A stretch of 64,000 nucleotides of DNA from Lytechinus variegatus. Lineage: Eukaryota > Echinodermata > Echinoidea > Temnopleuroida > Toxopneustidae. Location of the stretch: positions 20,714,406 to 20,778,405 of the forward strand of contig NC_054748.1 in assembly GCF_018143015.1 (NCBI RefSeq). The letters run 5' to 3'. A program made the position numbers and the translations under genes. Each line of letters begins with the position of its first letter. The stretch's first letter is position 1. The notes below the pieces were generated by a model. The model ran no database searches and had not been told where the DNA came from. It saw only the letters and a program-made list of their open reading frames with translations. Shown piece by piece: positions 22,700-33,723 of this stretch.

Positions 22700-23085
22700 A
22701 ATAATGGTTTCCCCTAGCCTTTTATCTCATTCCATTTTATTATCATTTCCCCGTTTCTTTTTGCCTCTCTTTTTCCTCTTCCGCGCCATAAAGTCCCGCT
22801 GCATTTTGCCATCTCTTGATTTATTTCCTGATTTTCACTCATTTATTTGTATTTCGGGATTATTTTCCTTTCTCACAAGTCATGTAATTATTTATTTCGT
22901 ATTCCCTGTTTTCTTCCGTTTCACCTTTCTTCTTATTTTCTTTCCCCATTTTGCCCCTCTTTCCTTCCTTCCTTCCTTCGTTCGTTGCTTCTTTCCTTCC
23001 TTCTTTCTTTCTTTCCTTCCTTCTTTCCTTCCTTCCCTCCCTTCCTTCCTTTCTATCCCCTTTTCTCCCTTTTTCCCATATTTTT
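22700..23085 (+). repeat. CCTT/CTTT pyrimidine-rich tract
   Basis: Nearly pure pyrimidine sequence with CCTTCC and CTTTCTTT runs. All four frames of 95-165 codons here are composition artefacts. Confidence 0.85.
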
Positions 23086-23099
23086 TCCAGGTGAAATCC

Positions 23100-24377
23100 A
23101 CCAAGGGGGAGGGGCAGAATACAAGGATAATGAACATCAGTCGACATATAGACGAATGATTACAGTCAACATATAGACGAATGATTAAAGAATATTGACT
23201 ACGGTATATATAATTTTCAGACAACCATCAATTCAACACCTGTAAGACAGAGATGAACTCGCCAAGATATTCCAAAAGTAAGCACATGCAAATATTTTTT
23301 CTTACGAGGTATTGAATTTAATCAATTTCAGTTTAAATCCCATGTCAAACAATTAATTCTGAATTTTTACAAGAATCATTTTACAAGGAGTAAAAATATT
23401 ATTTCCATTTTAAAATAGAAAGAATATTAGCATATCATATCCTACCATATCAACTGAAATACATGAGATATAACAAATTGTGATATTCCTTGAAGTACAT
23501 TGACTTAAGTATACTGGCATATGTCTTCTACCTGAGTCTACCACAAGTTTGCGATTCGTAACATACATGGTCGCATTTCATAAGTTGGGTATGCAAAAAG
23601 GGTGGCGTATGAACAATTTTCCACACAATTTTGAAAATATGCAGCAATGGAATACATGTGTATATCAGCTCTGATCTGCTACCTAATCAATTAGTAAACC
23701 GGAGACATTTGGTTAATTATCTAATTTGTAATCTTAATTTTTAGTACAAATGTTGCGTTTCATTGCAACAAACATTTCTACCCATGATGTGGTCATTTTG
23801 CCAAGCATATAAATACAGTGACAGGTATTTTGGGGGCAAAAACGTGAAATCAAATACTGTTAATCAATTAGTACAATTAATATCACATACAATAATAGAT
23901 AATTATTCGATTTTTGGTACAGATTTAATTATTGATGTTTCAAGATTATAACTGCATTTTACTAGGGTGATCCAATGTTGCATTAACTTTTGACACCATT
24001 TTATGTGTAGCAGGTCCAATTTGAGAAAAACACATTTCAAAATTCACATTTACACTGACATCTATGTAATAATTAGCTGTTAATTAGTCATTTTAAGGAA
24101 AATAAAGGTATTCGAGACTTAAAACTTTTCCATTATTTAGAGAATATTAAGAGCTATAACATCAAAAAATAAAATTTTTGACCATTTTTACCCTGTTCGC
24201 GAAATTGGACCACCTTCTGACATGCGACCACATGAGAGAAGTTCATCATGATATTCTAGATATAATAGAAAAAATAAACATACAGTAATGTTCACATACT
24301 GTGAATAGGCTCAATGCAAGTCTATAAACTTGATGTGATTCATGGTATTCCTAAAATGTGTTCATCAGAACATGTAC
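23100..24377. other. AT-rich DNA, no feature recognised
   Basis: No splice-bounded exon, inverted ends or useful ORF was seen. There is a short tandem duplication near 23140-23185 (ATAGACGAATGATT twice). Confidence 0.35.
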
Positions 24378-24385
24378 ATGTATAG

Positions 24386-26298
24386 CAGGGTTGGCGATTT
24401 TTTTTTTTTAAATAAAAAAAAATCGGATTTTTAAAAAATTTAAATCAGATTTTTTTATTTTTTTTAATTTTTTAAAAGTTCCTTCGAAAAAAATGTAATT
24501 ATCCCCCCTTACTCTTACAATGACATCAATATTGATGTTATACATTTCACCCCTAATATTGTTCTTAACCACATATTTTGTAATTAAAATCCAGTAAAAA
24601 TGGACAATTAAAAATAAATTTGAGGAATCATGTATCTGAACTTAATTCTATCATACATAGGCTTATGAAGGAATATTCCATAGGGAATTCCCAGTGAGTA
24701 GAGAAAATTCCCCTCTGGGATTTTTCATTCAAATATTTAAAAAAATCCAAGAGAAAAAATCCCTTATCAAAACTGCCAACAAACCCTTTGCCAATTACTA
24801 GTATTCATGTATATTGTAAGAGAAATAATTCAAATCAATGATTTTTTTTTCAATTAGTCACAGCTTTACAATAGTCAAGGAGAGACTACAACTGTATATG
24901 TTTAGGATCTTTTTAGTTTGATAAAAAGCTCTTCTCTTGCTACAGATATAGATGCAAAACTCTCAGTTTTGGAGAACAATATAAGAGAAAGCTTAGTCAA
25001 AGGGTGACTATACTACATTATGTTAATGTGATTTTTTACATTAATCTACAATTTTTATTCCCATATTCTCTACAAAAATCTGTTTGATCCATGAAGTATG
25101 AAAAAAATCTACTTACTTTTAACTTAAAGGATAAAAACTGCAAAACTGCTTAAATTACAACATACGTATTACCAAAAGAAGTATTTTATTTTAAATCAGA
25201 CACAGCTTACAACTGCCAATGATTGTAACTGAAGTACCTGCATCTTAAACATTTAAATGCAGTGTTAAATGTTTATTCTGAGTTTTGCAAATTGTTGTTA
25301 TAGAGCTCTTTCCATTATTACATGCAGATACAAAACTTCCATTATTTGTAGCACTGAACATAAAATGGGCTGCAGTGACTTATAAGGTTTATAAGAGAAA
25401 GCTTTTCTCAACAGTCAAATTATGACTGTACTGCATTATGTTAATGTGATTTTTATAATTAAGGAAGTTATTTAAAACATCAAATGTATGATAGATGTAA
25501 CAATACGAAATAAGAGGCATGTTAAATATGTTGATTACATTACATGCAGGTATTATTTTTTATTTTACATGACAGAAGTAGTTATATGTAGTTGAAGGAT
25601 CAAAACTGGAAAACTGCCAACAAACCTTTTCTCATTGACTTTTATATATTATTTTATTTTTTAAAACTGCTCTCTGAAGTCTTTGGATTATGTGAAAACT
25701 TTATGTTAAGAAATTGACTAATAATAACTGACAAAGAATGTAAAATTTGAGAAGAAAAACTCAATACTAACAAAAATGAGTATACCCAGTTGTTGTGTGT
25801 CCGGACGGGTTGTGTGTCCAGACGATCAATTTTAAAAAGTCATTTGGAAAAATTTACAAGTGAAGTTTGAGCAATTTTTACTACAAAATGTTATAAAGAA
25901 CAAAAATGGAGATGACTATAAATATTGAATTCATATTCTTAGCGTAATCCAAAGACAAAAAAGAAGGCTTCAAAAATATAAAGTATCCGGACACCTGACC
26001 CCCCATCCTACTTATTGACAACATACATCTGTAGTTTTTAAGGAATTACCTGATTTTATTAATTTGTTTTAAGTAGATATGAAGACTTTGTTGATCTTTT
26101 GTTGATATAAAGTTAATTCAAAGTTTTTCAGTTGACTTGAATAATTAAAACTGCATTGAACAAATACTTTGTCCATGATTTGTACATTTTTCAATGGAAG
26201 TGATTTAAATCAATGATTGTTTTAAAAAAAATCATGGTGATTTAAATCGCGATTTAAATCACGATTTAAATCAACGTGATTTAAATCTGCCAACCCTG
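24386..26298. mobile_element. Non-autonomous hAT-type transposon, 1.9 kb, AT-rich
   Basis: Ends CAGGGTTGGC (24386-24395) and GCCAACCCTG (26289-26298) are perfect inverted repeats, flanked by a perfect 8-bp duplication ATGTATAG (24378-24385 and 26299-26306). Just inside each end are repeated GATTTAAATC / AAATCGGATTT units. There is no transposase. A copy of the GTCCGGAC repeat family is nested near the right end. Confidence 0.88.
25786..26013 (-). repeat. GTCCGGAC repeat family, copy 2, nested
   Basis: Inverted relative to copy 1: starts GTTGTTGTGTGTCCGGACGG and ends CCGGACACCTGACCCCCC. It carries the GGCTTCAAAAATATA stretch, the mirror of that in the copy near 11 kb. Confidence 0.65.
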
Positions 26299-26306
26299 AT
26301 GTATAG

Positions 26307-27090
26307 TATACTATTTATTTTCCGTATAAAAACACAGAAAAGCAAAACGGATGGACAGCCCACATTCACTTTAGTCGACACGAATACTTGTTCTTCCATG
26401 GGGTCCATATACAATAAAAATTAAAAAGTAAACACATATCAAAGCATAACATATACGGTAAATCAAACAAAATAACAAAAGGGAAATGATATATCATGTT
26501 ACTAATAAGAGAAGATAATTTGGCAAGAATTTACACTACATATTTATAAAATGAATGAATTGAATGAATTAGGCTGCTACCATATTATTGAACAAAGTGT
26601 TCACATGTAATTGTACTCATCCTGTCGCAGCAGGTTCCAACAAGGCAAACGCTAAGCGTTGTCTCGCTTGCATATTGCAGTCATGAAGAGACTGCATGTC
26701 AAATCTGAAGGGTAACATTTAAGAAACTTTGACAGCTTTTCTATTGTACCTTTGGCAAATGTGTGTAAATATTATAAATGATGCCAAGAACTATAGCTCA
26801 TTAAATAAATAACAGTTTTAAAGAATAAACAAGTAAAATACAAAATCTGGTTCAGGTATAGAGAGTAAAGCGTTCTGAAGTAAAATGTTGGTGTTAAAAA
26901 GTATTTAAGTTCATGTCATTAGAGGAACAAAGTAGTGTGAAAGTTCATTGACCTTTGAACTTCAACTCACATTCAACTCACATTCCATCTTGACATATTC
27001 CTTCAGGAGATGGACCTCTTGTATGAATTTGGCAATCCTACCTCGAAGATATAGAAAGTTAGATTTTATATATTATATTTTCCTGACAGT
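26307..27090. other. No gene recognised
   Basis: Lies between the hAT-type element and the Ig gene; likely 3' flank of the latter. No ORF or terminal repeat stands out. Confidence 0.35.
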
Positions 27091-27092
27091 AT

Positions 27093-27098
27093 TTTATT
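27093..27098 (-). terminator. Poly(A) signal of the Ig gene
   Basis: AATAAA on the minus strand lies four bases after the TAA stop at 27103. A 3' UTR this short is unusual, so a signal further left may be the one used. Confidence 0.35.
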
Positions 27099-27102
27099 TT
27101 TT

Positions 27103-28140
27103 TTATACATCAATTGTTTTTAATTTACCAGAGATATCTGCACATTCTTGATTTGGATTCAATTTCTCCTTAGCACATTCTTCATCATTATCAATATCAA
27201 TTCTTGTAGACAGGCACTTTGATGCAACATTACTATTTGTGTGATTCTGCACCAGTTTATAGTAGACCTTCGTGATAATTACGATTAATATTAATAATGT
27301 GCCTACAGATACCGCACAAACAGAACATATGAAAACTGCTTCATTTCTGGTTATTTCCATTGCATACCCATCATCATCATCCACTAATTTAGTGGATGAT
27401 GATGATGATGGGTAGTCTGTAGAGTTCAAAGACGTTATAATCAACTCTGTTGACATTTGTGCTGTGATGGTAGGACATGGGTCTTTCCTGTGGAATTCAT
27501 CTTGAAACAAGACAGTATCATCACATTCACATCTTGATTTATTTACATTCAAAGCAGAAGAGCAACAATACGCTGGCTCTGATTTTCTTATGATTATCGT
27601 CTGTTTCAATAAAGAGCCTCTCACAGCAGGGTCTATTAATTTAGGCATCAATAAACCATTTTGATAGCATTCAATCTTTCCTGGTAGACTTATAGCATTG
27701 GCTGTACAGTCTACTGCTACCCATCCTGTATCATAATCTTCACCCACAACACAAATTGCTTTATCAGGAGGATAGTCTACCTTCAGGTATATCCTATATG
27801 TATGATCACCTATTATGTTACCATCCTTGTATACAAGCAAGATGTATGTCCCTTCATCATATCTCATGAGATCCTTTATGGTAAGATCTAGAGAGCAGCT
27901 CCCATTGTTAATAATATTCTTTACTTCAAATCTCTGAGCCTGACTATCAGGCAAAGACAGTGATGAGCCACCTGATAAACTATAAAATGGCCATCTGTAT
28001 GAATACTGTAATGTTACTTCGGTACTATCACATGGATATGGAAAAATCATATTGGCTTCTTGACCTTGCATTGAGGATATTCCTCTACACACATCATGAG
28101 CGAAGATAAATAAAGTGATAAAAATAACAATTTTTGCCAT
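27103..28140 (-). CDS. Single-exon Ig-domain transmembrane protein
   Basis: This 345-codon frame looks like a cell-surface immunoglobulin-family protein. Residues 1-20 form a signal peptide (hydrophobic FITLFIFAH). Residues about 25-122 form a V-like Ig domain with C37, and D95-E-G-T-Y99 in the F-strand position; a second C2-like region spans about 125-205 with C145 and Y191-C-C. A Ser/Thr and Asp-rich stalk (about 215-265) leads to a transmembrane helix (about 268-291) and a 54-residue tail. N-glycosylation sites include NGS79, NKS200 and NST239. The first domain lacks the usual Cys two residues after the F-strand Tyr (Y-I-L), so its disulfide must be absent or use C82. No ITIM or ITAM is clear. 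The ATG at 28140 is the first in frame and begins the leader. The ligand is unknown; a diversified immune-type receptor is one idea. No near-identical copy is seen in the window. Confidence 0.72.
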   Translation of the reverse strand: MAKIVIFITLFIFAHDVCRGISSMQGQEANMIFPYPCDSTEVTLQYSYRWPFYSLSGGSSLSLPDSQAQRFEVKNIINNGSCSLDLTIKDLMRYDEGTYILLVYKDGNIIGDHTYRIYLKVDYPPDKAICVVGEDYDTGWVAVDCTANAISLPGKIECYQNGLLMPKLIDPAVRGSLLKQTIIIRKSEPAYCCSSALNVNKSRCECDDTVLFQDEFHRKDPCPTITAQMSTELIITSLNSTDYPSSSSSTKLVDDDDGYAMEITRNEAVFICSVCAVSVGTLLILIVIITKVYYKLVQNHTNSNVASKCLSTRIDIDNDEECAKEKLNPNQECADISGKLKTIDV

Positions 28141-28689
28141 AGTGCACTTAAAACGGCTGTACCTGTGATGTAAATTGCAGATTTATTGCTATCTTTAGAA
28201 GCAGAAATATTTTGATAGAAAATTTAGACGAACATGTAAATTATGAATGAATTTGGATTACCGGTAGGTGATTAACATAGAGAGATGTGTTGTATTACAT
28301 TGTGAAGATGCAATTTAACTTGGTTGATTTTGTCTGCCCTTCTTTTAATACTGAAGGTAAGTCACTCGATGTCTGCAGATGCCACGAGTTAACTTGATGC
28401 AAGTCTCTTTCTTACAGAGCCACTAACCGTCAGATACATCAGGCATCGGTCCTTTAATTTATCAGTCCAGGAGATATCAATATCAGAAATATTTTCTATC
28501 AGAGAAGACTGTCGAAGTTGCAGGTAAAACCTGGAAAAGAATGGGTTTTTTTTTATTCAGCATTTCAACAAAAAGGCGCCGATTTTCAAGACTTTTTGAA
28601 TTCTATAATACAGAGATGCCAAGACCCCAAATGTGCCATGTACATTAAATAGTGCTGCAATTTTTTCATTTAAAGTACTCAATATGACA
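28141..28689. promoter_or_regulatory. Intergenic region upstream of the Ig gene
   Basis: Holds the 5' flank of the minus-strand Ig gene and, to the right, the plus-strand coding remnant at 28.8 kb. No clear TATA box was found. An AG-ended pyrimidine-poor stretch near 28170 could be a weak acceptor if there is a 5' UTR intron. Confidence 0.25.
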
Positions 28690-29240
28690 CTATCTTTCCC
28701 TATACCATGTCAAACAACATGAACAATGATAATGCATCCTGTGACTCTCAGAAGCAAAGCTATTAAATAAAGAAATAAGCAAAACCCCAATCCCCCCGTT
28801 TAGTGATGGATCAAACAATTTATCATGTGATTCTCTCCAAAAAACTACTAAAAGGATATTCCTATTTAGACGATGACACTGTTGAAAATACACAAAACCT
28901 AGAATTTGACATTACTCTTTACTCAATTTGGTTCACAAAACTTAATGAGAAAATATCTGAACACTACGTAATGAAAGAAAGTCATTCTTGTTCAAGATGT
29001 GGGAATCATATACGGCAAAAGAGAATTGTACTTACTTGATCATCTATATTGCATTCCGGTGTCAGAGGAACCGTTTAGTGCGACTGTTATCCTTGGTGTG
29101 AAATAGCTGACAAGCTTGTACTTTCCTGCAGAAAGCAAACAAAATATATATTTTTTTAAATTCTATATTGTTCAAAGAGCAATAAAAAAAGATGATGAGG
29201 CTCCAAAATTTCCCGTCATCCATGATGGGTATCTCACATG
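28690..29240 (+). pseudogene. Coding remnant of an unrecognised repeated family, copy 1
   Basis: ATG at 28806 (in GTGATGGATCAAAC) opens a frame with DQTIYHVILSKKLLKGYSY, DDTVENTQNLEFDI, and KESHSCSRCGNHIRQ, closing at 29039. A second copy at 45.6-46.7 kb (minus) matches it base for base over long stretches, including the same start context, and reads DQTTICHVIISQQLLK, GTVENAQNREHDII and KSHSCSRYGNHVRR. Substitutions between copies often keep amino-acid type, so the frame was probably coding. After the stop, similarity continues in other frames (CIPVS / CMPVS, then FSATVIL in both). Function unknown: no fold or motif recognised beyond a C-x2-C. A TA-flanked element follows at 29243. Confidence 0.45.
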
Positions 29241-29242
29241 TA

Positions 29243-30099
29243 GGGGAAGGCGGTGTAAGTTGTGACAGTTATTTGCTTTTTGTTAGAATTGATATGATTA
29301 ATAATCTTGTCGAAATAAGTACCTTGCCTTGAAATTTAATTCTTCTGAAATATTTTCCACCTATATATAACTTTCTGTCCCCACACTGAAAGTCATCGTG
29401 ACCTTTTAAAAAAACGATGTCAAATGGCTCAACTTGCCCCATATATGGGGTAAGTTTGAGCCACCTTCTGGGGTAAGTTGTGCCACAAAAACTATGTACA
29501 AAATGTATGGGGGAGAACCAGCATGTCAATATTTTGTTTAAAGTCTTTTCACTTGCTAATTCTCTATAAATACTAACATCCTGTAAAAGGAAAAGAGCAG
29601 TCATGTAAATTTGCTCTTTTCAGCCTGCATTTCAATCGATTTTTATGGTTTGTTTGTTTTTTAAGATACATGACCATAGGAATTACCATGGCTCAACTTG
29701 CCCCATGCTGTTTGGCTCAACTTACCCCAGTCCGAACTTAGTGCGATAATTTTGTATCCACACATTTATTATGCATCCATCATATAAAAGACTATGACAA
29801 AAATGAAGATCCATACCTGGACTAATAATGTTGTTATCATGTTTTTATTATATTTAAAGACATGTGTGTTTATAAAGCACTTATCTATTTCACACTCTTT
29901 TTTACTTTTTTGGCTGAAATTCATATTTTTCCCTCTAAAAAACTAGTTTTTGTCTCAAAGTTGGAAACAATGTGGTGGGGTTAGGGGTTATGCTATGGGT
30001 CATCAAGACATGACACCACCACAATGTCTGACTCATTCATTATTGGCCTGGGGCTGGTGGCTCAACTTGCCCCTATGCTCAACTTACCCCGCCTTCCCC
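29243..30099. mobile_element. TA-flanked element with GGGGTAAGTTG motifs
   Basis: Ends GGGGAAGGCGG and CCGCCTTCCCC are inverted and flanked by TA (29241-29242, 30100-30101), as in Tc1/mariner-type MITEs. Inside, GGGGTAAGTTG/CAACTTGCCCC recurs: at 29425-29490 (partly as a palindrome around CCCCATATATGGGG), 29690-29730 and 30060-30090. No transposase; the 111-codon frame at its left end is fortuitous. Confidence 0.72.
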
Positions 30100-30101
30100 T
30101 A

Positions 30102-30839
30102 CATTTAGCTGTCAATACTGTCAATATACGTAATATGGTCAAAGTACACGGTGTTGTTGTTTTAGCTTATACGGCGCGTGTCATTCAGTAGTGAATATTT
30201 GCGCCAGCATAATTTACGGTAATTTTATGTATAACTTTTCTGTACTTGAATCAATTCAGTAAAGAGAAGGTACAGCGCTCCATTATTCGCACAATTTTGG
30301 AGAATCACAACAGACTGTCATCACAAATCACTTACACACTGTAAGCACTTTAGATGTATTTTCTGGCCAAGCCCGGATCGGTACAGTGATCAGGTTTCTC
30401 AGCTACTGCATGATGCGCATGCGTAGCCTTAGGTCCCCCCCATACCAGTCAAGGCTAGTCTGCAGGCACAGACCCTGTTTGGTACTTTGATCAACAAGTG
30501 TGCCTCCACACAAAGACTAGCACTTACAAAACTTGCTGTGCAATGTGTGAATCCTGTAAATAAAAATACTGTTTTGTTGTAAATACGTTTTACATTTTTT
30601 TGTACGGAGTGAATCCTGTAGATTTCAATACAGTTTATTACAGAGTTTTTCCTGCTAATTTTGTCAATTTAATAAGGGTAAAAGGACTGTAAATGTGGAC
30701 AAATTACGTCTTCTGTTTGGCATTATAGCTGCCAGCCAATTTACTGTGAAACCGCTTACGAGCATTTTACTGTAAATTCAACAAAAAATAAATACAAATG
30801 TTGTTACAGATTTCATTTATTTTTCTTGAATGATTTATC
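30102..30839. other. No gene; short ACTGTAAAT-type motifs
   Basis: Phrases such as GAATCCTGTA and TTTACTGTAAA recur between 30540 and 30790 and may mark a small decayed repeat. Nothing else recognised. Confidence 0.3.
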
Positions 30840-31139
30840 AAAGGACAAGTCCACCCCAACAAAAAGATTTGAATAAAAAGAGAAATATCCAACAAGCAAG
30901 ACTGAATATTTCATCAAAATTGGATGTAAAATAAGAAAGTTATGACATTTTAAAGTTTCGCCTAATTTTACAGAAGATTTATACACACATCCTGGGCGGT
31001 ATGCAAATGAGGAGACTGATGACATCATCCACTTACTACATGTATTTCTTTTGTATTCTATTATGTGAAATATGAAATATTTTAATTTTCTCCCCATTGT
31101 CAAGTGAAACAAAGATTAATTCCTCGCTGAACATGTAGT
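30840..31139 (+). repeat. AGGACAAGTCCACCCC repeat copy
   Basis: Starts AAGGACAAGTCCACCCC and shares the body of the complete 600-bp element at 36961. Partial copies also lie at about 7013-7050 and 42070-42256 (inverted). It ends exactly where the giant inverted repeat begins. Confidence 0.65.
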
Positions 31140-31918
31140 CCAAGAGCATTAGGCCAAAGTAGGCTTGAGAAAGGAAATTTCAGATAACAAGCTGATTTTT
31201 CCAGGATAGGTCCAGGAATGTGTCTAGAATAACATACTAAAAGTCCTCATGTATCCTCCTTGAGGGTTTTCCGTAATCCAAGATGGCGTCCAAAATGGCC
31301 GCCATTACAGAAAATGGCCATAACGCTCTCATTATCCGACCTAGACATCAAATTTTGGTGCATATTTCATGGTTTAAAGGTGTGAAAGAGCTATTGATAC
31401 AGGTTGGAGTGAACATAAGCAGACCAGTATACCCAAAAATCCAAGATGGCGTCTAAAATGGCCGCCAAAGCCTAAAAATCCACAATGTATCTATTGCTTA
31501 TGTTAGTATCTTTAATTCTGTTTCTATTCAATGGTTTTAAGGGTCAAGTAGTACATTTGGACAAGTTACAAGGACAGTCAGTGGTCAAGTATGTCCAAAA
31601 ATCCAAGATTTCTTCCAAAAATGGGGTTTAAAATGGCTTATATTACATACAAATGGACATAGTACATTTAATATCTGCCTGGATATATGATTGTGGTGTC
31701 CAAATCATAGTTTGAAGGGAATGGTTAAAAAGACACTCAGTGGTCCAGTATGTCTAAAAATCCAAGATGACTTCCAAAAATGGAGTCTAAATTGACTGCT
31801 GTTCCTGAAAAATTGACATAAAAATCAAAGACCGCTTGTAAAATAGAGTCTAAAATTGACATAGTTCATCTAATATCTGCCTGGGAGATAATATTTTGGT
31901 GTCTAAACCATGGTTTAA

Positions 31919-33138
31919 CCCTAAAAAGACCCTGTACATACATCGCGATAACTTTTTTGCGCATGAAGCGTTCGCGCCGCCATTTCATGACTTTTTTCTC
32001 TTGAGTTTTGCGCAACTTTTGATACCAAATTTGTATACCCCCATGCCGCGGTTGCGGAGTTACGTAACATTTTCGTATCACATGTCACGTAAGAAATTGA
32101 AATTTGTATTCGTTTGTGTGTAAAGTGTATGGTATTTGAATGTTATACACATTGTTTTCTAACTACATTTTTATTTGTTTCTTTCTATATTATGTCACTT
32201 GTGAATTCAAGTAGCAGTTCTAGGATATGAAAATAATGAAAAACATTGCATAAAAAAATAAAGAAATACATAAGAAATGCAAAATACCGGTAAAGAAATA
32301 CATAAGAAATTAAAATCAAAGAAAAACATAAGAAAAGTAGTGCAAAATACCAGAATCGCTTGCACAACTATATTCTTGGGTGCAGGAAACACTGAATAGA
32401 CAAGTAATGTCACACTTTAGTTGATTATGCTATAATTGATATTGAATAAGTTATATATTACACAAACCCAAAATATATCTAGAATACTCAAGAATTTGCA
32501 AACAGGAATTTATGGACCGCAATAGGTACCAAAATATGAAAAATTCATTTTTTTTTATAAAATTTTCATATTCGCATAATTAATTATGAATATAATTTGC
32601 ATAAATTATGTGATATCTCCTATGCTTTGTTTTCACCAGCTAGTGTACATGTAACACATCACTTGTGTATCTTCCAAGATTGCTTTGTCTCATTGCAAGA
32701 GAGTGTAATGCAATAAAACATGCCAATTATTGTATTTCTCTACATAACGCATGCGGAGTACTAATTTGCATATTTAGTAATTACTAATTTGCATAAGCAT
32801 ATCTAATAATTCAAGCATGAAACAACACAATTCCATGATAAACAACCTCTTCTTACAGCTGAAAACCTTGAAACGGGAATTTATGGACCGCAATAGGTAC
32901 CAAAGTATGAAAAATTCAATTTTTGATAAAAATTTGCATATTCGCATAATTAATTATGCATATATTAAAAAATACAATGAATATCAGTATTTTGACTATG
33001 TTTTCTTTTAGAGGACATGACAAAGGATGTGTGTGCCAAATTTGGTTGCGATCGGACGACCAACGGCCGAGATCTTAGGGGGGCCCAAAAGGCCCCCCCA
33101 GTTTTTCTAGCCTCCAAAATGGCCCAGTCTTTTTAGGG
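31919..33138. mobile_element. 1.2-kb TTAA-flanked (piggyBac-type) element
   Basis: Ends CCCTAAAAAGAC and GTCTTTTTAGGG are perfect inverted repeats flanked by TTAA (31915-31918, 33139-33142). Removing the element restores the tandem unit (GTCTAAACCATGG then TTAAGGGTCA), so the insertion is precise. A block of about 90 bp (TTTATGGACCGCAATAGG..) occurs twice inside (32512 and 32879). No transposase. Confidence 0.86.
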
Positions 33139-33311
33139 TTAAGGGTCAGATAATACATAAAGACAGGTTAAAAGGACATGCAGTGGTCCTGTATGTCCAA
33201 AAATCCAAGATGGCTTCCAAAAATGGAGTCTAAATTGACTACTATTACTAAAAAAATTACATATTTCATTAAGAATCCATCCGAGAGATATGACTTTTTG
33301 TGTCTGAACTA

Positions 33312-33723
33312 TTATTATTATTATTATTTGTTTGGCGTCACCTGTGCCTGGGAGGCGAAAAGAATCACTATGACCCGCAGGTCTCTCCTCCCGATATAAC
33401 TGATTGGGGGGAATGCAAGTGGACCACTACACCGGGGTTACCCCCTACTCTTATACCAATAGTGCAGTGGGTTCTTAACGTGCAAAGGTGGTGACTCTCC
33501 TCTACACGGGGCCTCCATTTAACGTCTTATCCGAGGGACGGAGTGTTTTCCATTGTAACATAGCCTGCATCTATGAAACATGGGAGACGTTTACACACAA
33601 CGCACTGGCTTCAGTCATCCGCCCGGGGTGGACTCGAACCCACGATCTTGGGTTTGACGGGCAGACACGCTACCGACTGAGCCAACACCGCTCTCTTTAA
33701 ACTGAGCCAACACCGCTCTCTTT
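33312..33723 (-). mobile_element. tRNA-derived SINE with AAT tail
   Basis: On the minus strand an A-box-like TGGCTCAGTCGG and a B-box GGTTCGAGTCC lie near 33690 and 33635. The body runs left to an (AAT)n tail at 33312-33328. It interrupts a tandem unit of the giant repeat; AACTAT lies on both sides and may be the target duplication. The 5' end carries a 25-bp tandem duplication (ACTGAGCCAACACCG at 33676 and 33701). Confidence 0.75.

Noticed and set aside
22662..23224. Four overlapping ORFs up to 165 codons on both strands
   Set aside because: All come from the pyrimidine-rich CCTT tract; low-complexity Phe/Pro/Ser or Lys/Glu/Arg products.
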